From Melieria omissa (lineage: Eukaryota > Arthropoda > Insecta > Diptera > Ulidiidae): DNA of 64,000 bases. Position 1 is the first letter of the stretch; each line of letters opens with the position of its first letter. The DNA is taken from positions 5,332,001 through 5,396,000 of the forward strand of contig OZ020269.1 of assembly GCA_963971225.1 (NCBI GenBank), in the 5' to 3' direction. A model generated the notes under the pieces. The model did not search any database. It saw only the letters and a program-made list of their open reading frames with translations, and was not told the origin of the DNA. Positions 12,601-27,000 of the stretch are shown here, one piece after another. The position numbers and the translations under genes are program-made.

Positions 12601-15600
12601 ACTTTGCCATAAGTATTCTTCGTTCTTAAGCATTTTCCAGCATGTTCAAGAGCCCGGAACAACGCAAAGCAATCAAAAATCAAACACCGAATAACATAAA
12701 ATCACACCAAACCCACAGCGACGACAGCGTCTGGCAGCTAGCAAAGTAGCGACGCCCTGGACCAGAAAAATTGTGTAAAATCGAATGCGACTACCCGCCA
12801 CCCGCCGTTAATGGCCGCCCAGGGATTTGTGCTGACCCCACCAATGTGAGGTGTTAAGCGCAGCGCCTGGGCTGTGCCGCCCCATTGAGTGCTGAACGAA
12901 ACGCTGCCGCAGCCCTGAGAATGCCAAACTAATTGAACACACATTCGGCGGTCGATGTACCTCACAGAGTGGGGCCGACTTAGAGGAGTCGCCGCCATAA
13001 AACGCCATAGACGCACACGGCGGAAACAGCCCCAATGCGTTGACGTTCTTGCCGAAACGTGACAAAACTAGAATTTTGAGGATTACGATATTGGGTGCAG
13101 AGTGGCGGCGTGAGCGTGTGCAGGGACGCGTTAAGTGTTAATGAATGCCATAAAACTGAGTTCGAGTAAATGTTCCCATTGAAAATCGATCTAAAATTCA
13201 ACGCACTTTGAACTTGAAATTTCAATTTGAAAATGAATTTGATTTTCTCAAAGTCGCGGCATAAGTTTTATCAATGTTTCAATGTCGCAGCGAACAGAGA
13301 CCAGCATACAAATCAACACGATTTCCATTAAACTGAAAAGTGTTAAGTGTGGGTTTGGTTAAATGGCCATTTAGTAATATCGGGTCTCGAAATAATGCTA
13401 TGAATGCACTTTTATGTGTTTGAACGTATGCACATCTCCCTCTAGCACTGCTCAACAGCTTCCCAACTCAATCCACAATATTTTATGAGAAATTATCAAT
13501 GCACATTTTCAGTGTGTGTGTGTGTCTAAATGCCGATAACACTTGTGTGAAAATGTGCGCTGCTGCGGGCGGAATTTATCTCGTTTCTGAAACCGAAAAT
13601 ATTTAATTTTGCCGTAATTGTTTTTCGTTGCACTTGACTTGAGACACTTTTCATGCATGAACATGCGTTCGAGCCCATTAAAACACTTCGTGCAGATAAA
13701 ACGACGCAAGTGCTGGCTTGGACAGAGCGCGGCGATACCCAGCACATGGTTGAGTGGCTTGAGGAAATTGATTTTAAAGTCAAAAACTCGATGAGAACTC
13801 TGGTTGCAAGAAGAATTTTAAATTTTAATTCAAAAAACAGTGATGCTACTTAAATGATAGTTGGAGAAGCTAGGCTTAACCCGATTCTAGAGCTACTAGA
13901 TAAAGTAGATTGTAATGTAGGCTTGGATGTGGAAGTGTGTAGTAACTGTAATTAAAATATAATTTTTCTGACAGCTGACAACATTTCCCTATTGAAAATC
14001 TCTCCAAGCTTCTGCCGCCAACGACTGTCTTATCCCAATTAAGATTTCTCTTATCAAAGGCCCTTCGTCGCACCAACTGCCACACCTAGTTTTCTATACA
14101 CACACAGGCGTAGGTAAAAATGCAGTTTAAAAAAGGTACAACGAAACTCAAACTCGCTTCAGGTACTTGCCATCAAATGACCTATAAATGCCTCAAAACT
14201 TAAACAAATGCAACAAATCCGACAACAACATAACAAATGCAAGAAGGTCTTTTTATCGCTAGGATCATAGAAATTCAACACTAACAACAACAAAAAAACT
14301 ACAACGACTATTCGTGCATGTAATGATTTTTGGGAAAATTCAGTCAAATGAAAACGAAAACGAAATGCACAAAATACCAAGTTTGTGAATGACAACAAAT
14401 GCCCGACAGAAAAACGAAATATGTACAAATAAAATCGGCAACAGCAACAACCGATATTCAATAAGATGTAATCGACAAAAACAAATTGAAATGTGAAGAA
14501 TGTCAGCGACGATGCAAACAGACGATTCCACTTGAATGCAGCGCAAAGGAAACGCTGCAGCAACGAGAAATTTAAATCTCCAACATGCACTTCGAATGGA
14601 AGACAGCGGCGCAGTGACGGGTGTCAGTTAGTCAGTAAGTGAGGTGGCCCATATAAAATTGCAACTCGAATGTTGGCAATGCAGCCAGGTTTTCGAAGAA
14701 GTCATCAATAACTTGAAGTAATTTTTGAATTTTGTATAATAAATGAATCAATAAATTATTCGCATTTTTCAACAGCAACCACACGAAACATTATAGATTT
14801 TCTGTTTCAATTGTACAGTTTGTAATTCTCGAAAATGCCACTCCGAGCGCCTTAGATCCGCCACCGTTTGCCGGAGCAATTCGTGGCTTATTGCTGCCAA
14901 CGTCTCGTATTGTTTTGTCAGACTTGAATGTTGCCAAGTGTGCGTTAGTGTGTGTGAACTTTGTACATGTTCACCTTTTGTTGTTGTTTCCTCTATCAGT
15001 TTATGTTTGGTTAGTTGGCGGATTACACACTTTTTGCCCTGAATTTGCGTGCGTTTCTCGTTGATATTCGTTTGCAGATTAAAATGTGAAAAGGAAAAAG
15101 AGAAAAACCCAAATCTCTGAATCCCTTGAATTCTCTGCATTTTTGATCTTTGCATGCGATTTTTTGCTGTCAGTGTTATCTTTGTTATTGACTCAACAAT
15201 GGCCCATTCAGCAGATTTGCGCAGCTCATTATAAACTTAGGACGTTTTAAGGGGGGGATGAAGGGTGTACAATATAACAAAACTGACCACTGGCCGCATT
15301 GAAAAATTGATGCGCGCAACAATGAGTGGAAATAGAAGAGGCGGGCAGAATGAATGAAAAGATTTACGCTGCACACTTTGCGGCTTAAGGATGGATTTAT
15401 TTGGCCGGTAGTCGTTTGGGACATGTGTGTTGCATGTGTAATAAGCTTGGAATAAATATTTTCAATATTATACGAGTATTTTAACCACGAAGCATTAGTT
15501 TTTAGTTTAGCGTATTTTATTGTTCTTAATTTTGTAGTAAGTGTGACATTTTGACCAATTTTTAATGTAAAATTTTCATTTTTAGCTCTCAATAGTCTTA

Positions 15601-18600
15601 GAATTCCTCCTCAGCTTCTTTCCCTCTAACCCACAACCTTAAAAGTGCTTCTAAATATGCCAATAACAATTAGCTGCTGTCATCCAAACAACGTTGACAC
15701 CAAGAAATCCTTTCCAATGCAAACAGCTGCCTGTAAGTGTCAACAAAACGCACTGTCAGCCTACGTCAACCGCACACACACACACACACTTCCAGCTTCA
15801 AAAGTGGCTGCCGATGATGGGCCGGTCAACAGCTGAATATTTTCGGCTGTCGCAAAGTCAACAACAATAAATACAAAAACAAAGTCACAGTCACGCGCAC
15901 GCAGCCTACATTGCAGCCCAATTTTTTCTGCCTAGTCTTCAGTTGAGTGTCACTAAGAATTGTTGCTGTGCGGTTTTGAATTACATTTTAAAGATGCATA
16001 AACACTCGGCTCGACATTATTCAGTTGGCAACGCAACAAAACTGCATACGGAAATTTAATATTGCACAGGCGAGTCGAAGTAAACACCGACGCACAGCAG
16101 TCAAATCCTGGCGGCACACGCACCCACACATGCGATGCGATTTTTTTCGCCTTCGAAAAAAGAGGCGAAACTAATTTTCAGCTCACCGCTCGAGCGTGTA
16201 ACTCCTCTGGGCGCATTTTGTGCAAAATCTCCGAAAAAACACAATCAAGTCATTTAGGCTCGCATCCTTCGGCATATCCTGTTTGGTTCTCATACACAAT
16301 TTTTTTTATTGGACAGTGTTGCCTGCCGCCTGCGGTGTTTGCCGTCCAGCAGACACCGAGCAAACTCACCACCCGCATGCGGACCAGATGTGCTCTGTCG
16401 TCTCGAACTGGCGGGCGTGTGTTGCGTATCCTTTTTGCAGCTCTTCATGCCGCCAGCACACGAATTTTGCTGGTGCTAACTAATTTCGGTATTTTTGACT
16501 TACGCAGGAGGCACACGCAAGCTGAATTGGTGGTGTTGTTGTTACTGCTGATGCAAAAATCGTTGGCGGCGTGCAGGGTTACCAGAGAAGACTGCTGCAA
16601 TCTGAACAATTCGGTTAGCAGTAACGAGTTGCAGATGTGAGGTAACAATACCGATAGCCTAATAGGTTTTGCAGCAACTACATACATGTGTGATGTATAT
16701 AAATATTTGCGGCAATCTAACACATGAAACTCAACACTTTATGAAATGAAGGAATTTCTAACAAGAATAGCTCGGCAGACACCAACATTATCACAAAAGA
16801 AGAATCTAGATAGTTCAGTTTGAAGAAAAGTCTAGTTATCTGAGCCCAGTTTCAAACCTATGATTCGTCAGTTTTCTTTTCAAACACATTCACACATATA
16901 CCGAATAAAATCAAATAATATATAGTATGATGTTTCAAAGATTCAATGAGAACTATAAAAGGTCCCAAAACATTGCGAATACAAAGAAATAAAGCTATCA
17001 GTTATAATAAATATTTATTTTATAAGAAGTTTTTACGGAGACCGAGAAATAATCAGTTCACATATGACAGTCAACTTTAAATCCTAGAGTACCTGTGCCG
17101 CTAAAGTATTTGCAGTTACAACTAGCTAAATGCAGCACTGGAATTCATCCTGGACGCCTCATCCATATCCATTTTAAATGTTCGACATTTTCCAGCTGTT
17201 AACGTGGCATGCAATTCAATTAAATTTCGAACACTGCCGGTGCCACGTACGGCTTTAAGCGAAATCCTGTGCGTATTTGTGCTGTTTTTGTTGCTACTGT
17301 TTGCAGCGGCAAATTTGTTACGCTTACTTTGCACGGCTGGGCACAAATCTGTTTTTCATATTTGCCGGCCTCGATTTTAGCCCCAAGCGTTTCAATTGTC
17401 GTTGTTGCTGTTGTTGTTGTTGTTGTTGGGCTTGTGCATTTTTGCGGCTAAGCCGGATTTCCTTTGATTGAATTTGGATTTTGTAGGATTCATTTGCTGT
17501 TGCTGGCGATTTTCCATTAGTGTGTTAAACCCACACAAAAAAAATGATCAATTTATGTTGAAAAGTGTAGGCAGAGTTGAATTTTAGGGGCATTTGTGGA
17601 AAGTCAACATAATTTTTTTGATATGAATTTTTACAATTTTGATTTTTTCGGTTTCGCCAAGTGAATGTGTTTAATTGCCAAATCACTGCCAATTTTACAA
17701 ATTTACCGATATTTTTCGGCGTCTGCACACAGCAAACATGCCCCGCATCGACTAGCCGCAGCGCATTTGCTGCCTTCGTGTATATACATATGTAAGTATG
17801 TAAATATGTATGTTTGTATGAATGTATTTTCCCAACATATGTACATCACTTTCTGTGTTGCTGGGCGGCCGTGTTTGAAGTAAAATGAATTGGCGTAATT
17901 TGTTCATGCCTAATCCACAGCGGTCGCATCTGTACATTGGAAAACCCTGCGACCCTCGCCGCGTTGCTAACAAAATTTGAATAATTGTACACATTCCATT
18001 TTTCACTCACAGTGCACCAAAAAATATTTTGAAATTGTAATTTACAGCAACTATGAAATTCAATATGCCAGAAAAGAATATGAATAGGTAATATCGATAA
18101 TTACAGCTCAACGCATCATCGACATCAACAAGGATATAAAAATTTGGTTAGGTAAACATGTACACAATTGCATGCGTGCTGTAGGCATAACCGACTGCCC
18201 GTAATTTTCGTGCGATGCGCAACAAATCGTCCGTGTATACGTAACAGCCACAAGGCGGAGAGGGAAACGAAATCAAATCATCGAATTATGTTTGTTTCAG
18301 TATCAGAACACCATATGGCAGCAGGGATAACAACAAAATCCTATTAAAATTAAAAACGTTCAAATAACAACAACAACACCAAGGAAACTACAACACAAAT
18401 TATGATTTTGCACGGGTCGAGAATGAATTATTTTGCCGGAAAATAAATGCAATTCGGCACGAAAGTGCACAGTGCGGGCCATCAGATATGGTTGATTGTG
18501 TTGTGCTGTGTACGGCTTAATAACAGTCAGCACACAGAAAAGATAATACAAAACTATTCATTAATAAAAAATACATTTTTTTCAACTCAATTAAAATATA

Positions 18601-19103
18601 TATGCGATTTTATAGTACGCGCCGACTCTAAAATTCAATTATTACTTTCGGATAGTATTTAATTGAATGCATAAAATGGTTGTACACACATACATATAGA
18701 CATAAAAAATACATACATATTACATTTCATGTTTTTTTCCTATGCTATCACAAATAGTAAACTTTTAAATAGATAGATATGCCGCACGACCGAATGCGAT
18801 GACTGTCAATGATAAAACTAAAATAACTTGTCTAAAGCTCTTAACTGGGATTTATTTTAGCCAATTCGCTTTTTTGGACTTTTTGAGTTTTTGGCATTTA
18901 ATTTAAAATTTTTGATTAACCACTTAATTGCCATTACGTGCACATCAGAACATTCAATTAAACTGTTTTTTGTTTTAATGAACGGCAATTTTCTCTAATC
19001 CCAACTAATTAAATCTTGCTGAGCCACTTTCTATGAAGAAAAGTTTGTTGCCGTAAAGGACAAGAAAACCACCTTCAACCAAAGAAAAAAAAAGGATGAG
19101 TAC
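3605..19103. other. Long non-coding stretch, no gene supported
   Basis: No frame has a domain, a conserved motif or a splice context I can recognise. The stretch holds simple repeats (GT-rich 8941-8999, AC run about 10282-10299, T/ATTTT-rich 9668-9700, CA near 15772-15788, GTT run about 17401-17430) and AT-rich inverted sequence near 11400-11470. Some GC-richer patches (4320-4620, 6280-6900, 12730-13110) contain overlapping open frames on both strands but none looks coding. The stretch could be intergenic or part of a large intron with regulatory sequence I cannot identify. Confidence 0.55.
17401..17430. repeat. GTT trinucleotide microsatellite
   Basis: A run of mostly GTT units with one GCT interruption, read on the plus strand. 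Confidence 0.75.
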
Positions 19104-19211
19104 GGAATTTGTTAGCATGTAGCATAATCTTGTAGCCTCAACTTTCATAGCATGGAAAAATTTCTACCAAAAGTATTTGGGTTTTCAGAATTAAATTCCG
19201 TCCCGAAAGGG
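19104..19211. mobile_element. Truncated TTAA-type MITE (right half)
   Basis: This stretch aligns by eye with the right half of the element at 39137-39341. The shared landmarks are GAATTTGT-AGCAT, ATAAT, CCNCAAC-TTCAT-GCATG and an identical end CCGTCCCGAAAGGG followed by TTAA (19212-19215). The left terminus is absent, since no CTTTCGGGAC end lies upstream. It is a decayed, 5'-truncated copy of the same piggyBac-like MITE family. Confidence 0.75.
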
Positions 19212-19215
19212 TTAA

Positions 19216-22200
19216 GAAAGTTGGATGCTAATGTTGCACCGCAAAGTCAACACTGCTGTCAGCAAAGCTTAGATTGAGCCAAGAAAAGCGTCCAAAGTCC
19301 AATATGCCCAAATTTATCTTCAAACAAAAACAAATTTTTAAACTTTAACCTGCAGCAAATTGAAAAATCGAAATCCCTTTGACATTTCCAAACATACCAC
19401 GAATTTTTTTTTCAGTGTATATTTGCCCACATGCCACCAAAAAACCAAAAATTCGTAAGGAACTGCCACGAGAAGCTGCAAGGAAACCGCTTACAACAAT
19501 CGAACAGCAATCACTCAATTTTTCACCGCCAGCAAAAACAAAAGACAACATAACCTCAACAACAGCAACAACAACAATTATTTAGGCAAGCTGCACTACA
19601 CCGCTCGACGCGAGTCCTTATGAAATAATAACAGGGGCGTCTACTTACTTTGGACCGGGCAGTGCCTGCCACATGTCGGTCGTTGGTCGTTTATCCGCCG
19701 CTCAATCAAAGTGCGGCGCTTGCTTGTTTAGCGATCAATTATGTGAACACACACGCTCGACATATGGTGCGCCGCCGTCTGTTGTTCTGCCGTCTTTGTC
19801 AGAAGCAGCGACGCGTTGCGACGTTTGTTCGGCCGCTTGATGAAGTGTGGTTATGCACTCGCAGGTCATTGAGGCTGCAACTTACAGTGTTGTCGTCCTG
19901 GAATGATGCTTGAGATGTGTACTTGGGAATGGGGAATTGTGTCGCAGTAAATGTTTAGGTAGGTTTGGAAAAGGATTTCCAGTCGGGACGGAGCGGCATA
20001 TTCTGGTTTATGGGCATAAAGGCATAAAAGCGCATATAAACTATTCTCGTTGGGAAAGAATGTCGGCAGCATAAAATCAGTCAAGTGTAAAGCAATCAAA
20101 TTTTCACATGGAAAAATTGAAAATGTTAAATTGCGGGAGGGGCCACTGAGCCAATGAGCGACAATGAAAACCACTTCACACTGTTTGACAATGTTATCTT
20201 CCATGACGATTTCTCAACAACGTAGATGCAAACAAACATACATAATATGTACATAACACCGAGCTGTAAGACAATGCGTAATGCAAAGCTTTATAAAAAA
20301 GGTCCAAGAAGCAAAAGAGACAATACACGCACATCGCTATAAACATCAGGAAAATAACATAAAGCATGAAGCATAAAATGAAATAAAATATTTAAAATAT
20401 TACGCGAAAGAGGAAAATGAAAGCAACACACCATCAATTACACAATAGAAATGCGCACAACAAACAAATTATGATTGAAATATGCGTGATGTCTGTAAGC
20501 GACACCAGCAATATTGATGAAAAAGCACGAAAGCGCAAACATTGTGTGTGTTTGGCTAAAACGTCAGTCAGGAAGTATCGCGTTACAAGTATGCAAAAAC
20601 CAAAAGGCATCTCACCTAATTGATTTTGTGCCGCTGCAAAATGCGGAAACGGAAGCGCCACATTAGCGACACAAAAAGCCGAAAATTATGTTTTGTGAAA
20701 TTCACATTTGTAAATTGAGGTCGGGTTGCAAGCTTATTTGCTTATTTGGAAGCTGATACCTTCACAGCTGCAGGTTAGCAGTTGTAAAAAACATGTACAT
20801 ATATAATTTTTCAATAAACTGATTTTATTATGTTGCTTAGTTGAAGGAGTCGAAAGGAACAATGAAAGTGCAATGAAGGAACTAGTTCAACAACTTCTGA
20901 GTTCTATGGCGTTCCCGCTTCTTCTTCTTTCAAATTTTTTCTACTGTAAATAGATTTCTTCTTTGGTTCTTAATACATATTTTCTTTTTCCTTCCAAAAA
21001 CACAAACGACTTCTAAATACTTAAAACAATTTCAAACTGGACTTCCAAAAACAAACAAAATGATCTTCAAAGGATTTTCTAAAATGTATATCTTCCTTCC
21101 TTTGACATCGGTTTGTCTGCCTGAACTGTAGTTACAGTTTCAACTGATTTTCATTCTAATTCATTCTAATTACATAAAGGCGCCGGAAAGTCCACAACAA
21201 AGCCACGCAATTTTTATTTAGGTCCATTCAAAGCAACGGCTAAGACCTGCATCTTTAAATATAAAATAAGGAAAAGGCAAACAAACGAAACATTTATTGA
21301 ACCCTTAAAAAAAACTCAAATCCTTTAATACAAATGCGCCGATAGCAAATCCTCAGAGTAATTAAATCCAACAACAACAAATACTTATACACACAAAAGT
21401 TAATTTGTGCAATAAATTACAAGCCGAAAGGGAAAAGGAGGAAGGATGTGCGCGCAAAGTGCGATTGCGACTTGTGCCGTTGCGTCGACAGAAACACCGA
21501 CAGCAAAAAATTACCCATCGCGGATAAACATTTTGTTTTTCGGCATGCAACGGTGTGTGTCGCCGTGTGGCATGCAGCAGATACAAAATACAGGCGCGGC
21601 TACACAAAGTGCGGATGTGCTGCAGGGCCGCAAAACAATTTCCTATTGCAAAAACGAAATTAAAATCTTCAATGAATTTGCAAAACTTTTTTCAAATACG
21701 ACCGACCTAAAAAAGTGTTTTGCACAGAACCAATTAAAAATACTTAATGTTTGCTAAGAAATTTAAATATTCAATTTATTCGAGCTGATGTCAGGCGCCT
21801 CTTCGCTCTCGAAACACTCCGCATGTCCTTCTGCCCATTAGTGTCACCGTCTCCACTTTCCCGCCCGCTTCAAAATCAATTTTCAGTGTTTTTTGTTTGT
21901 TTTTGCTAAGCGCGTCTGGCACAAATGCCGCCAGTGGCCGCAACTGCTGCCGTTGCTGCCGCTCTTTGTAGCACACTGTGCCACACAGTCGCGTCGGCAC
22001 GCATTTAGAATGTGCAGTGTTGTTGCCGCTGCAACTGCATCTAAATCAGCCGTCAGCATCGTCGTACACAGCGTTTTTTGTGCGTCGTCGTTAGTGTTTG
22101 CCATACAATTGTTGCCTCCTTATTGTTGTGTGTTGTTAGTTTTAGTTTTTTGTTTACTTTCAAATGAGTCAAGCAGATGTTTTTGGTTTTTTTGTGTTCA

Positions 22201-23411
22201 AATCACTTCTTTCAAATCGCTACGATCCTTCTTCTTCACTTTATCTCCTCGTTTTCCGCATTTTGGCTACAAGGCAACGAGCTGCTGCATCGCTTCGTTT
22301 GCTGCATTTGCATTGTTTAAGGACCTTTTTAAGCATAAATGTTTTGTATGTAGTTCATTTGTGAGTTCTTTCAGGGTAATTTTGTGCGTTATTTATGTGA
22401 AGACGGTTGACAGCGCTGCTAACATGGCTGCTGATAGTGAAATTGTGGCATTATTGGCTCAAAGTGTACGTGTAATCTTATGATGATGTTTTTGAAATAT
22501 TAAATTTTCACGCCGAAATTCTCAAGTATTGTGGTTACCCAAAACCCCATTTATGATATATATGTTACATATATGTATATGTTAGTACATGATGATTTTA
22601 AATACGGTTTTGAAAGAGTAAAGTTAATACTGTACACTTTAATAAAAATTCTTGAAAATCCGTTATTTTTACTAATATGCTAAAACTGGTTTTGGTAATT
22701 GTGTTTGTTGTTGAGCTCTTAGAATCAATCTTAAGTTTGATTTTGATTTAAATCTTATTAAGTTGGAGTCTTTATGCATTAACAGCCAACTCACAGCTTT
22801 AAAGAAAACCTCAAAGCAGTGCGCAAATTGAGTTTTAATTATAATTCCTATAAAAAAAAGTTCATAAAATAAATTGCCGCATCATCACAACAAGCAAAAT
22901 CGACATCGGCTGATGGGAGACCGCAGCAAATGGAAAACGCACACAAAGAACCACACGACGATTCAATATAGTTGCGGGAAATTAAGCAGAGCGGAAGTGT
23001 AATCAAAAATGCAGGGCAGAAAAACAGCCAACAGCAACGCCGACAGCAGCAGCAGTAACAGTTTCAATGAAAGCGTATCAGATGTAGGCAGCTGATGGCT
23101 ACGCGCGTGCCGAACGCTCGACTTATTTGAAAATCACTACTGCAACATTTAATAGCTTCCAACTCCTTGTATGTGCACATATGTAAATATATACATATGT
23201 ACGTGTTTCAGTGCAGGTGTGGGTGGAATCTAAAGTTAGCAGCTGCCAACTAATGCTGAAGTTATTTAACCACTTTCAAGATGCTAATGCCGAGAAGTGT
23301 AAAGAGACACAGCTGTGCAAATGTCGCCGAAATGTGCAATTTGGGTGATATACTTTGTCTGGAAGTTTCCCTCAATTTGTGGTGCAAATCAAAGTGTCAG
23401 ACCAGGTGTGC
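19216..23411. other. Non-coding stretch, no gene supported
   Basis: No coding exon is recognisable. A 196-codon open frame at 21893-22483 has a low-complexity, hydrophobic composition and no motif, so it was not accepted. Short AT-rich runs (TATATATG/TACATATATG) occur near 22556-22582 and 23180-23200. Confidence 0.55.
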
Positions 23412-23415
23412 TTAA

Positions 23416-24047
23416 CCCATTAAAGCCAGGTACCAGTTCCGCCCTTACGATTTTGATAAAATTTCATACACGACCTGGAATCGACTCAAAATGATCAGAA
23501 ACAATTTCGGCTTTTTATCCCTGCACGCTGCTGAGATATTCATTGGGTATTTTGTACCCATTACGCAGCAATGATAGCCTTTTTCCATACTTTTTAAAGT
23601 GATCAGCTAAACACGTGAACAAAAGATGTACTTTTTACAGGTGAGTTAGGAGGCAGATTTTTGTGAAGTTCTAGGGCCACTACGTTTCGTCACATTTTCC
23701 ACGTCCGGAAAATTCACAGAGTCTGGTAACTCTAGCTAGATGGCGGAATTTTAGGGTGACCTTTACTAAACTAAGGTAGTTCCATCTTTACCCCAACCAT
23801 CCCTATCAATGATTTTGAGATATCTCTACCACGAACTTTTCTGTGACTTTTTTAAAAAGTCAATTTTCATGTGTAAATTGTTACCCATTTGGAAAAAAAC
23901 AAGCGTGATTCGCTGAGCTGTAAAAAAGAAAGAATTCGTACAATCGTACAATTTCAAACATTTTTGAGTATTTTGTTCGTCGAGAAAACATTTTCCAAAA
24001 AGGTACATTTCCTTTTGTTGCTTTTTATACCAATGTCACGTAATGGG
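23416..24047. mobile_element. Probable TTAA-type (piggyBac-like) MITE, 632 bp
   Basis: The segment is bounded by CCCATTA on the left and TAATGGG on the right, each abutting TTAA (23412-23415 and 24048-24051). TTAA duplication plus CCC-initial inverted ends is the signature of piggyBac superfamily insertions. An internal copy of the end sequence (GTACCCATTACG) lies near 23550. The inverted match beyond the first 7-8 bases is weak and no transposase is visible, so this is a probable rather than certain call. Confidence 0.55.
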
Positions 24048-24051
24048 TTAA

Positions 24052-27000
24052 GATATACCATAACACTATCGTTTACAAAACACCATTAACTATGCCAAAC
24101 CTACAATGATTCGCCACAGTGATAAACAGTACAACTGAAATGTTGGTATTGTTGTCAGCGCCGGTCAGTAAGTGCGAAAAGTAGCAGCCCACGCTTAAGT
24201 TCAATATTTGCCAGCTGCTATCAGCTGCCGCAGGAATCATATTTCGACACAATATATGCGGCAAAATCGAATATTCTCTGCCTGCGTCTGCACAAATCTC
24301 TCAAAACACCTAACATTTACCTTATCATCCTGCATACACAAATACATAAACACAAACAATACAATACGACAATACTATTGTACAGTGATTGGCTCTTCTT
24401 TCGTGACATTTCTGCTTTGTCATTTCTTACTGGTATTGAAAATTCAGCACATCACACTTTGAGCATTGCTGCTACTAAACGCAGCACACAGATATTCGTA
24501 CATATCTACGTAAGATTCTGTGTTATTATGTTCAAAAGTTGCGGGCGGATTATGGCTGACAATTCACTTTGCTCCATTTAGCTAAGCTGCCGTTCTTGTC
24601 GGCTTTCATAATCCAAACCACGCTACTGCATTCAATTCAATTGAGTTCACATCAGGCAGCAGGGAATTATAACTTTGGCCATTAGATATTGGCGCGGCCA
24701 ATAATGGGCTCATTGTCCGATAATTGCTTTCGCTCCATGCTGCTACAACACCAATAGAACATTGTATTTAAAAGTAAATGAATTGGAATCTCTGCCAGCT
24801 CAGTACGTTTGTTTTCCAACTATTGATAAGTAGCTCCTCGTCACAAGGAAAGTTGAGTTGAGTTTGTGATGCTAACTCATACTAACTCATTCAAGCCAAT
24901 CGTGTGTGATTTTAATTTAACTTGCAAACAGATTAAACATCTCCGTTTCTACTTGAGCGTAAAAAGTTTAGGAACTTTCAGGTTAAATATATGAAATTCG
25001 TAGTGTTTTACATTTATGTAAATTCATTTGATGCACTTTGATCTGCCATCAACATGCATATTTCCAAGGTCAATTGACTGATTCGCGCCAATTACTACGA
25101 ACTATGAATGTTGCATGTACTTAGTCGAGAAGCGTGGGCACCCAATGCTGAATTAATAGCTAAACCAAGCTTAAAGCAATCAGCCACTAATTTTTTGCCA
25201 TAAACCGAACTGAATGATAACAAAACTTAATTTAGATTTGTGCAGACAATATTTCAAAATAACCAAAAACTTACGCTAATGCGGAACCAATTGGAATGGG
25301 CTCTAACGCGCTCGAGCGTTTTTAAGTTGAAGTGCCCAACTTCACAGTGGAAGGCCGCAGCGCGCTAAACAACCCAGTGAAAAATGTTAACCAAAACTGA
25401 AAACAATTCCTCAATGGACACCTTTATAACGCCCACACTATTAGCAATAACTTATTGTCCGATATCAGCACTGAAAGCCATTAGCAGTCAATTCACAAAT
25501 CGCTGCTCACTACTGTCAAAAATATGTAAAATGCTTAATCCCAGTGGCAGCGCTGCAAACTTTAGTAATTTATGTTTTTATTTTCGAATGCTCCCCTCAC
25601 CATTTATTGCATTGATCGGCCTTGCATACCGACAAATCTGAGTGGTGTTTTCGTTTTTTGTTTACAAATGCATTCGGTAAACATCGAGTGAAGTTTCCGT
25701 CAAATCGTTGCTTGTCGTCGAGCAGCGCAAGTGGCTAAACAACTGATACATCTCACCTCTTTTCTTCGTTATTTTTAAGCAGAATTCATTGCTTGCCAAA
25801 CACATTCCTGTCTACTCACAGAGTCTTTTCTCTTTATAGCTTTGGAAGTGAAAGAAAAGAAAAACAAATTCTATTTATTTTTGTTAGGATTGTTACTTTG
25901 GGGAAAAGTTGGCACTGCGGCAAAAAATACAGTTTCACAAAGTCTATAAATGCGTTAGCACATTTCATTTGTCCCAATACACATTTATGAGTATGTTAAA
26001 ATGTTAAAATGAGTAGAAGTTTCTATTGGAAAAAAAGTAAAGCTAAGTGATTAAAAAAGTGGTAAAATTACATGACAGGTTTCAAAGCCGTTTACGAGCA
26101 ACCTAATGCAATGATAAAGTGAAATAAAAGTACCCAGTACCCTGAGTACAAAATTATTAAATATTTTTACCAAAAGTTAAATTTATTTATTATTATTATA
26201 TTATATTTATTATTTTATTTAATTTATTAGAAATTGTAACGCAAAACGTAACGTTTTTACTTTATTTGGCAACTTAACTGAAAAAATGCTACCCAATGAA
26301 CAGCAATTTTGATTATTATTGAAAAACATTCCCGGCTCCTTGAACAGTAACCGTCGATGAAAGCAAGCAACAAATAATACATTTATGTTACACAATTCAA
26401 ATCTGTGTTTTAAAGCACTAAGCGGCCAAAGCGACACAAGAAAGAATAGCGTTATGACTGCCACCACATTCCTCTGAAACATATGAAGACCCATATTTCA
26501 CTTAACGGTGACTGCTTTTAACCTCCAAATTGTTACCCCAAATGTTGCTATCACAACCAGAACTTATTCCTCGCATCTTCAGACACTTCAATTGATTGTC
26601 CATAATCATTCACCAAAAAATTTAAGATTTTTCACAATTTTTCTTCCAAATTAGAAACACAATCTGACACGCTATTTGTATAGTTGAAGCGTGCTGTAAG
26701 CGATACCCAACCGCTGCGTCCGGCAAACGCTAACCCAAGCTGGCCACCAGCCGGGCGCATTGCATGCGCTGCAATTGCGCTGGCACGCAGCGGGTGCCAC
26801 CAGATGCACACCGACCAGTGGAAATCACACCAAGACCTCATCAAAAGTTCTTGTCGTTTCTTTACTTGCTGTCACTGTTCAAAATATTTATGAATGTTTA
26901 TTAGATTTTCGGCTTATAAAATTCATTTCATCTGTCGCTGTCGCTGTTGTCGCACGCTGTTTGCTTGTGACTCGCTTGTGCTGTGTTGTTGTTGTAAAAA

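Noticed and set aside
16062..16640. 192-codon plus-strand open frame
   Set aside because: No motif, domain or splice context. Overlapping frames of similar length exist on the same and opposite strands, and composition is that of the surrounding DNA.
21893..22483. 196-codon plus-strand open frame
   Set aside because: Low-complexity Leu/Val/Phe-rich translation with many Cys and no pattern. No promoter, splice or family support.
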